A DNA stretch of 64,000 bases from JAAYXE01 sp964391195 (GTDB lineage Bacteria; Chloroflexota; Anaerolineae; Anaerolineales; UBA4823), in the NCBI GenBank assembly GCA_964391195.1, contig CAYMLG010000021.1:1-64000 (forward strand), written 5' to 3'. Positions within the stretch are counted from its first letter, which is position 1. The number at the start of each line of letters is the position of its first letter. The notes under the pieces are model-generated. The model saw only the letters and a program-made list of their open reading frames with translations, ran no database searches and was not told where the DNA came from. Made by a program: the position numbers and the translations under genes. This document shows, in pieces, positions 8,478 through 16,222 of the stretch.

Positions 8478-9719
8478 CTAACCTCGGATTTCAGGTGTGT
8501 TTCCGGTCTGCGGGAGCATCCCGTGTCCCGGTTGAAAGCTGGGGGCAGGCAGCCCTTTAGCCCCCAGCTGGCGTTCGTATTCGTCCTTGACCGTTTGGAA
8601 CACGCCTCGTTCGTCAAAGCGTTCTCTGGCCATCCGGCGTCCGGCTTCTCCCAAGCGCTGTGCCAGCTCCGGATTTTCGAGGATGCTCAGGATCGCCTGG
8701 GCCAGGGCGGGGATATCGCCCAGCTTGACCACCAGGCCGTTGCGCCCATGTTCTACCGCTTCGCGGCAGCCGCGCACATCGGTGACCACCGAGGGGACGC
8801 CCATCAGCGAAGCTTCCATCGGAGTCCGGGGGAAGCCTTCCCGGTGAGAGGGCAGGACGAGCACGTTCATCAGCGCGTAAAGCTGGGGCATATCCTCGCG
8901 CCGGCCGGTGAAAATGCAGGCCGCCTCCAGCCCGTACTGCCGGGCGATCTCTGGGGTCAGGGCGTCCGCTTTATCCCGATCCACCGGGCCGGCGATAAGG
9001 AAGCGCGCCTTGGGAAACCGCTGCAGTACCAGTCGCCCGGCCTGCAGGAATTCCAAAATCCCCTTCTCGGCCACCAGCCGCCCGACAAACCCGACCACCG
9101 GCGCCCCCTTCTCGATCCCCAGCTCCTGCCGCAGGCCGCTCAGCCTCTCCTCCCCCACCGGCGCCCGCTCGAAGGCCTGGATGTCGAAGCCGTTCCCCAG
9201 GTGCTTGATCTTCCCCGGTGGGCAAATCCGCTCCCGGATGGCCGTTTGTATGTCTTCCTGGTTCTGCGAAAAGATCGTGTCGGAGCACAAGGCGGCGATG
9301 GTTTCCAGGAGGATGTAGAACCGCCGCCAGAAGCGCGGCATATGGTCGTGGAAGTAAAAGCCGTGCACGGTGTTGATCACCACCGGCGTCCCGGCCAGCC
9401 GCGCCGCCAGTTGGCCCAGCAGCCCGGCCTTCGGTGTGTGGGTGTGGACGATGGTGAACCGCTCCCGGCGGATGATGCGGTAGAGCTGCCACAACGCTTT
9501 CAGGTCGGCCAGCGGCGTGAGGCTGCGGGTCATCGCCACCGGGAAATACGAGATGCCCGCCTGCTGTACCGCCTCGATCTCCGGCCCGGGGGCGGAGATG
9601 CCGTACACCTCATACCCGGCCTGGCTGATGCTCAGCATCTGGTTCAACAGCATGTAGCGCAGAGACATATCCACCGTGCTGATATGCGCCACTTTGAGAG
9701 TTTTCGAACCCGGCTTCAC
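8478..9719 (-). CDS. GT4 family glycosyltransferase
   Basis: 413 aa with a GTG start at 9719 that overlaps the stop of the upstream gene (GTGA). The longer open frame to 9941 lies inside that gene and is rejected. N-terminal GT-B domain: VAHISTVDMSLRYMLLNQ, then HTHTPKAGLLGQLAARLAG. C-terminal donor domain: VGFVGRLVAEKGILEFLQA and the EX7E region SHREGFPRTPMEASLMGVP. This is close to the capsule/O-antigen transferases that add a HexNAc or deoxyhexose (WcaJ-neighbour, TuaC-like types). It acts in the cytoplasm on a lipid-linked intermediate. The donor and linkage cannot be read from sequence. Confidence 0.9.
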   Translation of the reverse strand: MKPGSKTLKVAHISTVDMSLRYMLLNQMLSISQAGYEVYGISAPGPEIEAVQQAGISYFPVAMTRSLTPLADLKALWQLYRIIRRERFTIVHTHTPKAGLLGQLAARLAGTPVVINTVHGFYFHDHMPRFWRRFYILLETIAALCSDTIFSQNQEDIQTAIRERICPPGKIKHLGNGFDIQAFERAPVGEERLSGLRQELGIEKGAPVVGFVGRLVAEKGILEFLQAGRLVLQRFPKARFLIAGPVDRDKADALTPEIARQYGLEAACIFTGRREDMPQLYALMNVLVLPSHREGFPRTPMEASLMGVPSVVTDVRGCREAVEHGRNGLVVKLGDIPALAQAILSILENPELAQRLGEAGRRMARERFDERGVFQTVKDEYERQLGAKGLPAPSFQPGHGMLPQTGNTPEIRG

Positions 9720-11467
9720 AACCAATTCCTCTTCAGCTTCATCGCATCCACAACCGTCAGACCATCCACCCGGCTGAGGGTGTGCGTGGCAATCAGGCCC
9801 TTCTCCCATTGGGGGAGAATACGGGATACTTCTCGCTCCTCGAAGCAGTCCCGGTCCAGTTGGACGATCTCGTTCAGGACGGTGGCATAGCCGTAGGTCT
9901 GTGAGCAGTCCTGTGCCGGCCGGTACCAGGCTCCGTTCCACTGGAACAGCCGCCCGGCCGGGCGGGAGGAGCGCACGTCGGACTTCACCGGATTCCTGCG
10001 GTGCGGTAGCCAGGGTCCCAACGGGGTATCGGCGTAGAACAGGTGCAGCTCGTCATTCTTCGAGGCGCCTTCCTCGGCCAGGTTTACGAACATCCACCAC
10101 AGCCCGTCGATCTCGGCCAGCGTGGCATCCACCCCGGTGACGCCCTCCATCAAGACCTGCTCCAACTGCCATTGATCGGGAAAGGAGACGCAGCGGTACA
10201 GTTCGATCGTCTTGTGATCGGAACTCTCGGGGATCATAAAGGTCTCGCCCCGCCATTCGAATACGAACGGGTACGACAGGTGGTAATCTCGCTCCAGCAC
10301 CTTCACCGGCGCCTGCCACTCCCCGTGTGCGTCCATTTCGATCACCGCGATGTGGCCCTTCTTCGTTTTCTGCAGGTATTCTTCGATGAAGATGTAATAT
10401 CGCTCGTCGCGCTTGAGCGGGAACGGGTCGGCCCAAAACCGGCCCCTGGGTGGGACGATACGTTTGAAGCGGTAGAGGGATGTCGAGAGGCCGGCGGCCT
10501 TCCCAATCTGGTAGGCCAGGAACCAGTGGGTGAAGTGGGTGTAGTGGGTGAGCTTGGCTCTCGCATAGCTGCTGGCCCACTTCCACAGCAGGGGGATCAT
10601 CTCCCGGTTCCGGGGCTGCGTGTACAGCCGTTGGCTGTAGGGCTGGTAGCGTCCGTCCGGGCCTTCCCCTTCCAGGGCCTGCGGGCCGCGTTCGTACAGG
10701 TCCTTTAATTTTCGCATGACAAAGGCGGATGACTTCCAGTAATAGTTGCTTTTGCTGCGCTTTACCGAATGGGGGTCGGTCGCCGCGTAGGAGCGGTAGA
10801 TCACCTGGCCGCCATCCAACTGCTCGGATAGGATCTGCAGGATCGAGCCGGTGATCGGGTTCCCTTCCATCACCTCCCAGAACCCGGGCGGCCCGCCCCG
10901 GTTCACCTGGTTGTCCCCGTGGTGATAGGACCACACCCCGTAGCGGGCGATCTTCAGGAAATCTCCCCGCAGGATGCGGAAGCCGAACCGCAGGGCGACA
11001 TCCAGGCGGGCCTGGCGGATGCGCTCAATGTCCTCCGGCTCCAGATAATCCGAGTACTTCTTTTGGATGGGGACTACCCCTAACGTTGGGCAGTCGCCCA
11101 GCAGTGGGCGGAGGTCCGCCGGTGCGAAGGCGTCCACCGCCGGACGGAACAGGCGCTCGTCGAGCTTCCGGTAGAGCAGGTAGAGCAGGTCGTGCCGGTA
11201 AGCGTACAGCTTCTGGAGAATGCCCGGCTTCCTCAAGATGCCCGGCTTCCCTCCTGCCTCGCCGCTCAATGCCGGATGCTTTTGCATCCGCGGATGCACT
11301 TGCACCGGCGGATGCACCTGCATCGCCGGATGCTCGTTTTTTACCACCAGGACGACCTGGGCGATCGCGGAGGCCTGGATCTCGGAGACGATCCGGTGCA
11401 CCCAGCGCGGCTGGATATAGGTGTCGAGCAGCAGCCCAACTCGCAGTGGTGTTTGTATTTGGCTCAT
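9716..11467 (-). CDS. Formyltransferase-like domain fused to GINT1-like (glucosamine inositolphosphorylceramide transferase) domain
   Basis: 583 aa from ATG 11467, which overlaps the upstream stop (ATGA). Residues about 5-60 are an N-terminal Rossmann start. Residues 130-250 resemble formyltransferases: SYHHGDN, RGGPPGFWEVMEGNPITG, LDGGQVI. The His and Asp of the usual Asn-His-Asp set are present, but the Asn position is Ser. Residues 330-560 are a beta-propeller-like GINT1 domain (FWADPFPL, FIEEY, HLSYPFVF, IPESS, GVDATLAEIDGLWWMF, RPAGRLFQW, RPAQDC) known from plant GIPC glycosylation and bacterial glycan clusters. It could make an N-acyl sugar or transfer an amino sugar. Two short 18-bp repeat arrays interrupt residues 45-85 of the N-terminal domain. 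Domain calls are firm; activity is uncertain. Confidence 0.85.
   Translation of the reverse strand: MSQIQTPLRVGLLLDTYIQPRWVHRIVSEIQASAIAQVVLVVKNEHPAMQVHPPVQVHPRMQKHPALSGEAGGKPGILRKPGILQKLYAYRHDLLYLLYRKLDERLFRPAVDAFAPADLRPLLGDCPTLGVVPIQKKYSDYLEPEDIERIRQARLDVALRFGFRILRGDFLKIARYGVWSYHHGDNQVNRGGPPGFWEVMEGNPITGSILQILSEQLDGGQVIYRSYAATDPHSVKRSKSNYYWKSSAFVMRKLKDLYERGPQALEGEGPDGRYQPYSQRLYTQPRNREMIPLLWKWASSYARAKLTHYTHFTHWFLAYQIGKAAGLSTSLYRFKRIVPPRGRFWADPFPLKRDERYYIFIEEYLQKTKKGHIAVIEMDAHGEWQAPVKVLERDYHLSYPFVFEWRGETFMIPESSDHKTIELYRCVSFPDQWQLEQVLMEGVTGVDATLAEIDGLWWMFVNLAEEGASKNDELHLFYADTPLGPWLPHRRNPVKSDVRSSRPAGRLFQWNGAWYRPAQDCSQTYGYATVLNEIVQLDRDCFEEREVSRILPQWEKGLIATHTLSRVDGLTVVDAMKLKRNWL
11213..11335 (-). 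repeat. Two adjacent in-frame 18-bp tandem repeat arrays inside a glycan gene
   Basis: On the minus strand 11335-11267 holds three and a bit copies of an 18-bp unit (core GCATCCGxxGATGCA) coding for repeated HPxxQV. About 20 bp further, 11248-11213 holds two copies of a different 18-bp unit coding for KPGIL(R/Q). Both arrays keep the frame, so they lengthen a surface linker in the fusion enzyme by replication slippage without breaking it. Confidence 0.85.
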
Positions 11468-12612
11468 CCGTATCTCGAGTAGACCTGCAGCAGCCTGGCG
11501 AGGGCGAACTGGGGGGAATACCGGGTCTCGTATGTCTCCCGGGCCTTTTCCCCCAACTTCGCCCGCAGTGTCTCCCCGGAGAGCAGGCAGTCCAACCCCT
11601 CGGCCAGGGCCGCGGGATCTTCTGGCGGCGCCAGCCACCCGTTCACCCCGTGCCGGATCGCTTCAGGGATTCCGCCGACTTCGGCGGCAAGGATCGCTTT
11701 CCCCGCTGCCATCGCTTCCAGCAAGATCATCGGCAGGCCTTCCCAGCGGGAGGGAAGCACCACCAGGTCGGCCAGCCCCAGCAGCAGGGGGATATCCGCC
11801 CGGTTGCCCAAAAAGCTCGTTCGCACCGCCCTCGGCAGCCTCTGGCCGCGGGCTTCCAGCTCAGGCCTCAGCGGGCCTTCTCCGGCCAGCAGCAGTCGCA
11901 CCGGCGGCAAGCCGGGTCCGGCCAGGCGGGCTGCGGCCGCCAGCAGGATATCGGCTCCCTTCTCCGGGATCAGCCGCCCGGCGTACAGGACCACCTGCTC
12001 TCTTAAATCGATCCCCAATTCCTCCCTCAGCCTCGCCACCCCCTCTGGAGAGGCTTCGAACTCCGCCCCGTCCACCGTGTTGGGCACCACTTCCACTTTC
12101 CGGCTCAGTTCCGGGAGCCATTCGCACAGGGCCGTCCGTACCCCCTCGCTCACCGCTAAGATCTGGCGGTAGCGGCTGTATAGGAAGCGGTCCATCACCT
12201 TGATCGCCTTATGCTGCCGGCGCCGGTTCTGTATGCTGTGCTCCGAGTACAGGTATGCCGGCCGGGGCTCGAGGTAAGAGACGAACGCCAGATGGATCAG
12301 CGCCGGGAAGAGATGGGCGTGCACGATCTGGTAGCCGCCCTCGCGGATCACCCGCTTCAGGCCCAACACCAGCCGGGGGTCGTACTTGCGCCGCAGTTGG
12401 TACCGTTCGATCCCCGGATCGTGGTTCAGGTTGTGGACGCAGACCCCCTGGGTTTCCAGCCGGCGGGCGAATGGGCCTGCGGTGTACAGCGTGCAGACCG
12501 CCACCGAGTGCCCCGCTTCTTGCAGCAAGCCGGCCCATTGGCTGACGACCCGCTCGGCGCCTCCGATCAATAGGCTGGGAAGGACGTAGAGAACCCGCAA
12601 TTTGCCACTCAT
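11464..12612 (-). CDS. GT4 family glycosyltransferase
   Basis: 382 aa from ATG 12612 (MSGKLRVLYVLPS), overlapping the deacetylase stop as ATGA. The open frame extends to 12651, but the first 13 codons lie inside the deacetylase gene. N-domain: LLIGGAERVVSQWAGLLQ, the GGAE motif typical of GT4. C-domain: VVLYAGRLIPEKGADILL, then LPSRWEGLPMILLEAMAAGKAILA with the EX7E pair. It transfers a sugar from a nucleotide donor to a growing cytoplasmic glycan. Donor unknown. Translational coupling with neighbours on both sides suggests stoichiometric production. Confidence 0.9.
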   Translation of the reverse strand: MSGKLRVLYVLPSLLIGGAERVVSQWAGLLQEAGHSVAVCTLYTAGPFARRLETQGVCVHNLNHDPGIERYQLRRKYDPRLVLGLKRVIREGGYQIVHAHLFPALIHLAFVSYLEPRPAYLYSEHSIQNRRRQHKAIKVMDRFLYSRYRQILAVSEGVRTALCEWLPELSRKVEVVPNTVDGAEFEASPEGVARLREELGIDLREQVVLYAGRLIPEKGADILLAAAARLAGPGLPPVRLLLAGEGPLRPELEARGQRLPRAVRTSFLGNRADIPLLLGLADLVVLPSRWEGLPMILLEAMAAGKAILAAEVGGIPEAIRHGVNGWLAPPEDPAALAEGLDCLLSGETLRAKLGEKARETYETRYSPQFALARLLQVYSRYG

Positions 12613-13448
12613 ATCGTCTGGAGCTGTTTTTTTAGGTCCGGCTGCAGCCACCGGCGCAGGCGCTTGAACAACTCATAATTGCGCCGGAAAAACGGGGTGA
12701 CCATCAACCGGAACAGGAGGCTGCCGTACTCCCGGTACAGGCTGATCCGCCTCATGGTGTAGCGGCCGGCCGGGATTCCGGGCCGGGGAGGGGTCACGAC
12801 TGCGCAGGCGTACCCCGCGGCTTCCACCATCTGCACCACCTGTGGGTCGAGGTCGCCGCGCGGGTAGCAGAAGCTGGAGACGCCTCTCCCCAGCCGCTGC
12901 TCGAGGATGGCTCGCGACCCGGCGATCTCCGCCCAGCGCCCTTCGGCTGTTAACTGCGTCAGCGCTTTGGGGTGGCTGCAGGAGTGTGAGCCGAACTCGA
13001 TCCCGGCTTCCGCCATCTGCTGCACCTGCTCCCACCGCAGCGGATAGAACAGCTCTGGGTGGCTGGATGACTGCGCTTTCGACTGGTCCCACCAGTACAC
13101 GTGTTCCTGCCCGATATAGTCCGCCACCAGGAAAACCGTCGCCGGAAAGCCGTAGCGCTGCAGGATGGGGAAGGCTTGCGTGTAGTTGTCGGCATACCCA
13201 TCGTCGAAGGTGATCGCCACGCTCCGCTCCCCTTTCCGCGCCTTCCCCTCCGCCAGGTCCGTCACGGTGATCCCCCGGTAGCCGTGTTCCGCCAACCAGC
13301 GTATCTGCCATTCGAAATCCTGGGTGCGTACCGCCAGCCCATCCTGGCGCTCGCTGCTGATGCTGTGGTAAGCCAGGATCAACGGCAAACTGTGCCAGGG
13401 TCCCGTCTCCTTCTGGATAGCAGACTGTGTTTGCGCCTGTCCCTTCAT
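12609..13448 (-). CDS. Polysaccharide deacetylase (CE4, NodB homology)
   Basis: 279 aa. All CE4 motifs are visible: motif 1 ITFDDGYADN (metal and base Asp pair), motif 2 SHSCSHP (the H-x3-H zinc ligands), motif 3 FCYPRGDLD, and a late VTPPRPG segment. No signal peptide is seen, so it may act in the cytoplasm on an N-acetyl sugar lipid intermediate, as NodB and IcaB-like enzymes can. It may supply a free amine to the neighbouring formyltransferase-like enzyme. That link is inference from gene order. The catalytic assignment is strong. Confidence 0.9.
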   Translation of the reverse strand: MKGQAQTQSAIQKETGPWHSLPLILAYHSISSERQDGLAVRTQDFEWQIRWLAEHGYRGITVTDLAEGKARKGERSVAITFDDGYADNYTQAFPILQRYGFPATVFLVADYIGQEHVYWWDQSKAQSSSHPELFYPLRWEQVQQMAEAGIEFGSHSCSHPKALTQLTAEGRWAEIAGSRAILEQRLGRGVSSFCYPRGDLDPQVVQMVEAAGYACAVVTPPRPGIPAGRYTMRRISLYREYGSLLFRLMVTPFFRRNYELFKRLRRWLQPDLKKQLQTI

Positions 13449-13459
13449 CTCGCCGTTCC

Positions 13460-15010
13460 CTATGTGCCTCTTGCGAAGTGGCTGTTGACCCCCTGCAGCG
13501 TCCTGTCCAGTTCGGAGCGGATCGCTCTGGCCATCTCCTTGCGGACGCCGGCCAGATTCACCCTTTCATCCTGATCCCGGTCCAGTTCGAACAGTTCAAC
13601 CTCCCCGTCGAACCCCTTGTAACCGTAGTAAGAGATCAGCTTGGCGTGCTGTTTGATCACGGCTACGGTGGCGGTGGATAAGGGCCGGTTCCTGGCGTTC
13701 TGCTTGGCCTCGAGGACGAAAATGCTGCGCTCACGGTCTGGTTTTCCGGTCTGGTAGGGCGGCATCATCACCCCTTCGCACCACTCCGGCGGTTTCCCCC
13801 CTGCCATGGAGAGCAGCGTTGGCAGCAGGTCGATGCAGCTCGTGGGGGTGTGGATATCCTGGCGGTAAGGCCGTCTCGGGTCGTAGATCAGCAGCGGGAC
13901 GCGGACGACCGGCTCGTACAGCACCGGGGTGACATGCCCGTGGATTCCCCGCTCGAAGAGCTGCCCGTGATCGGCGGTGAATACAATGACGGTGTTCTCC
14001 AGCAGCTTGTTCTGTTCCATCCTTGCGACCAGCCGACCGAACTCGGCATCGGCGTAAGCCAGGAATTCATCGTAGCTGCGCCGCAGCCGGTTCAACTCCT
14101 CTGCGCTCACCTTCTGCGAGAAGAAGTGGGCCGCCTTCTCCTCAGGCTCCCACCCGCCTTCGAACCGGTCTTTAAATTCTTTTCTCGTCCGGTAAGGTTC
14201 GTGGGGCGGTAGAAAGTGGAAATAGCCCAGGAATGGCTGCGGGGCGGACTCCAGGCGTTCGATGAGCCCGTCGATCGCCTGCTCCAGGAGGAAGACCGCC
14301 CGGAAGGCTTCTGGCAGACCACGGGGGAAATCTTTCCGCAGCTCGTTAACCATTAGGCTGGGATCGAACATCTTGTCGACCAGGGAGAGGAAGAGGGAGC
14401 TTTGTTTCTTGCGGATGAAGGCCAGTTCTTCCCCCATGCTGGCAATGCGCCTGTCTCCGCTGAAGATGCGGTTCAGCAGTTGGCGGTTGGAGAGCAGGTA
14501 GGTGTAGCGGGGGAGATAGGTGTCGATCTCACCCCGGAAGCGGTACAGGAGAAAATCGGCCAGGCGGTTATGAGAATAGCCCAGGCGGTGGTAATCCAGG
14601 CGGCCGAAGGCGGAGAACAGGTTTCGGGTTTCGAACTCTCGATCCGCCACCGATCCCAGATTGAAGGCCCGGTGCGTCCAGGGATAGACGCCGGTCAGGA
14701 TCGAGGCCGTCGCTGGGGTCGTGAAGTTCCCGGCTGTATAGTGAGCGTGATACACGCTGCAGCGCCCGGCGAAGCGGTCCAGGTGTGGCGTCGTGCGGCG
14801 CGGATAGCCGTACAGGCTCATGTTTTGCGCGGACAGCGAGTCGTAGACCAGGATCAGAATATTCGGGCGCTGTAGTGATCTCGATTTCCCCACCGCCTCG
14901 ATCTCCGGGTAGGGATCCACTCCCGGTGGCGGCAGCCTGAGCAGCGGGCCCAGCGCAAGGGCAGTACCCATCAACTTGATGAAATCTCTCCGGCTGAGAT
15001 CCTGGCTCAC
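13460..15010 (-). CDS. Tat-exported AP-superfamily enzyme, paralogue of the gene at 1179-2732
   Basis: 516 aa with a GTG start overlapping the upstream stop (GTGA). A Tat signal SRRDFIK at residues 6-12 is followed by a hydrophobic and proline-rich stretch. The fold is PF00884: VYDSLS (Asp57), nucleophile loop NFTTPATASILTGVYPWTHRAFN in the region 95-117, and distal site TADHGQLFERGIHGH. The loop has Thr where sulfatases have Cys/Ser, and lacks the sulfatase Arg, exactly as in its paralogue about 11 kb away. The two share long matching stretches (VYPWTHRAFN, HTPTSC, WCEG). Both are probably phosphoester hydrolases or phospho-transferases acting outside the membrane. Two copies suggest two phosphate-bearing sites or two substrates; this is inference. 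Confidence 0.85.
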   Translation of the reverse strand: MSQDLSRRDFIKLMGTALALGPLLRLPPPGVDPYPEIEAVGKSRSLQRPNILILVYDSLSAQNMSLYGYPRRTTPHLDRFAGRCSVYHAHYTAGNFTTPATASILTGVYPWTHRAFNLGSVADREFETRNLFSAFGRLDYHRLGYSHNRLADFLLYRFRGEIDTYLPRYTYLLSNRQLLNRIFSGDRRIASMGEELAFIRKKQSSLFLSLVDKMFDPSLMVNELRKDFPRGLPEAFRAVFLLEQAIDGLIERLESAPQPFLGYFHFLPPHEPYRTRKEFKDRFEGGWEPEEKAAHFFSQKVSAEELNRLRRSYDEFLAYADAEFGRLVARMEQNKLLENTVIVFTADHGQLFERGIHGHVTPVLYEPVVRVPLLIYDPRRPYRQDIHTPTSCIDLLPTLLSMAGGKPPEWCEGVMMPPYQTGKPDRERSIFVLEAKQNARNRPLSTATVAVIKQHAKLISYYGYKGFDGEVELFELDRDQDERVNLAGVRKEMARAIRSELDRTLQGVNSHFARGT

Positions 15011-16221
15011 GAGCGGTCCTCCTGTGTTGCCGCCAGTCCGGCCCGGCGTGGAGCCAGGCTTTCCTCCAGCTCCTGGTAGAGCTGCCGTGTGCTCTGGATT
15101 GCGCTCGCTAGGCTGGCGTTCGCCAGCACGCTCCGCCGGGCCATTCGCCCCAGGTTTTCCCAGGTATCCGGCCGGTTTAGCAGCAGTTCAAGCCTCTCCG
15201 CCAATATCTGTTCGTCTTCCGACTTGAAGAAGTAGCCGTTCTGCCCTTCGTGGACCAGGTCCTTTGCCCCGCCTACATCTGAGGCCAGCACCGGCAGCCC
15301 GCAGGCCATCGCTTCCAGCAGCGCGTTCGACAGTCCTTCTGTGCGGGATGGCAGCACGAACAGGTCCGCCGCCCGATAGTAATCTTCCACCTGCTGCTCC
15401 CCGGCAAAGTGGACCGACTCGCTGATCTCGCCCGCCTCGGCCGTCCGCTCCAGCCTCCCCCGCTCGGGCCCATCGCCGACCAGGATCAGGCGGCAGCCGG
15501 GGCGCATGGCGGGGTTCATCCGCCTCCAGCCCCCCAGCAGGACATCTACCCCCTTCATGTATTCCAGCCGGCCCACATACAGGACCACGCGCCCGTCCTC
15601 CCCGATCCCCAGCCGCCGGCGTGCTGCGGCTTTTTCGCTGGCGGTCGCCGGGGTGAAACGCTCCCCATCCACGCCATTGGGGATGCGCACCACGCGTTCC
15701 GCCGGTATCCCCAGCGACTGCAAGAAGTCCTGGACTTCCCGGTTCACCACGATCACCCGGTCGGCGCAGCGCAGTAATACCTGGAACTGCCAGCGCCTCA
15801 GCCGTGACCTCAGGCTTTTCTCGTAGGCCACTGTGCCCGTGCGCAGTTTTACCAGGCACCGCCCCCCAAACAGATAGCGGGCCGCGATGGCCAGCCAGCC
15901 GGCCGCGCCGGCATCGTGAGCGTGGTAGATGCCGGCTCTCCCCTGGCGCAGCAGGAACCACAGCCCATTCAGGAGAAATAAAGCTGCTCCGGTCTTCCCC
16001 CCGCCCCGGCTGAACAGCCGCCGGGTCAGGACTCTCCCCCGCATCTCGGTTGGCGGCAGCCCCTGCGGGTGCAGGCTGCTGTGCTGCCGGGTGAGCACGG
16101 CCACCTGCCGGCCCTGGGAGACGAGCGCCTCCGAGATCTGCTGCACCTGTACCTGCGCCCCGCCGACCACCGGGAAGTATGTGGGGATGATCATCCAGAC
16201 CGCGCGGGAGGAAGGGTTCAT
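15007..16221 (-). CDS. GT4 family glycosyltransferase
   Basis: 404 aa from ATG 16221, which lies 1 nt after the upstream stop with GGAGAG about 8 nt before it. The open frame to 16284 is inside the upstream gene. N-domain IIPTYFPVVGGAQVQVQQI; middle YHAHDAGAAGWLA; C-domain VLYVGRLEYMKGVDVLLGGW and LPSRTEGLSNALLEAMACGLPVLAS with the donor-binding EX7E motif. The GGAQ loop and overall length fit PimB/WcaL-type GT4 enzymes. Cytoplasmic glycan assembly; sugar unknown. Confidence 0.9.
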   Translation of the reverse strand: MNPSSRAVWMIIPTYFPVVGGAQVQVQQISEALVSQGRQVAVLTRQHSSLHPQGLPPTEMRGRVLTRRLFSRGGGKTGAALFLLNGLWFLLRQGRAGIYHAHDAGAAGWLAIAARYLFGGRCLVKLRTGTVAYEKSLRSRLRRWQFQVLLRCADRVIVVNREVQDFLQSLGIPAERVVRIPNGVDGERFTPATASEKAAARRRLGIGEDGRVVLYVGRLEYMKGVDVLLGGWRRMNPAMRPGCRLILVGDGPERGRLERTAEAGEISESVHFAGEQQVEDYYRAADLFVLPSRTEGLSNALLEAMACGLPVLASDVGGAKDLVHEGQNGYFFKSEDEQILAERLELLLNRPDTWENLGRMARRSVLANASLASAIQSTRQLYQELEESLAPRRAGLAATQEDRS

Positions 16222-16222
16222 C

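Noticed and set aside
9716..11638. Longer start for the formyltransferase-GINT1 gene
   Set aside because: The first 57 codons lie inside the upstream GT4 gene; ATG 11467 overlaps its stop as ATGA.
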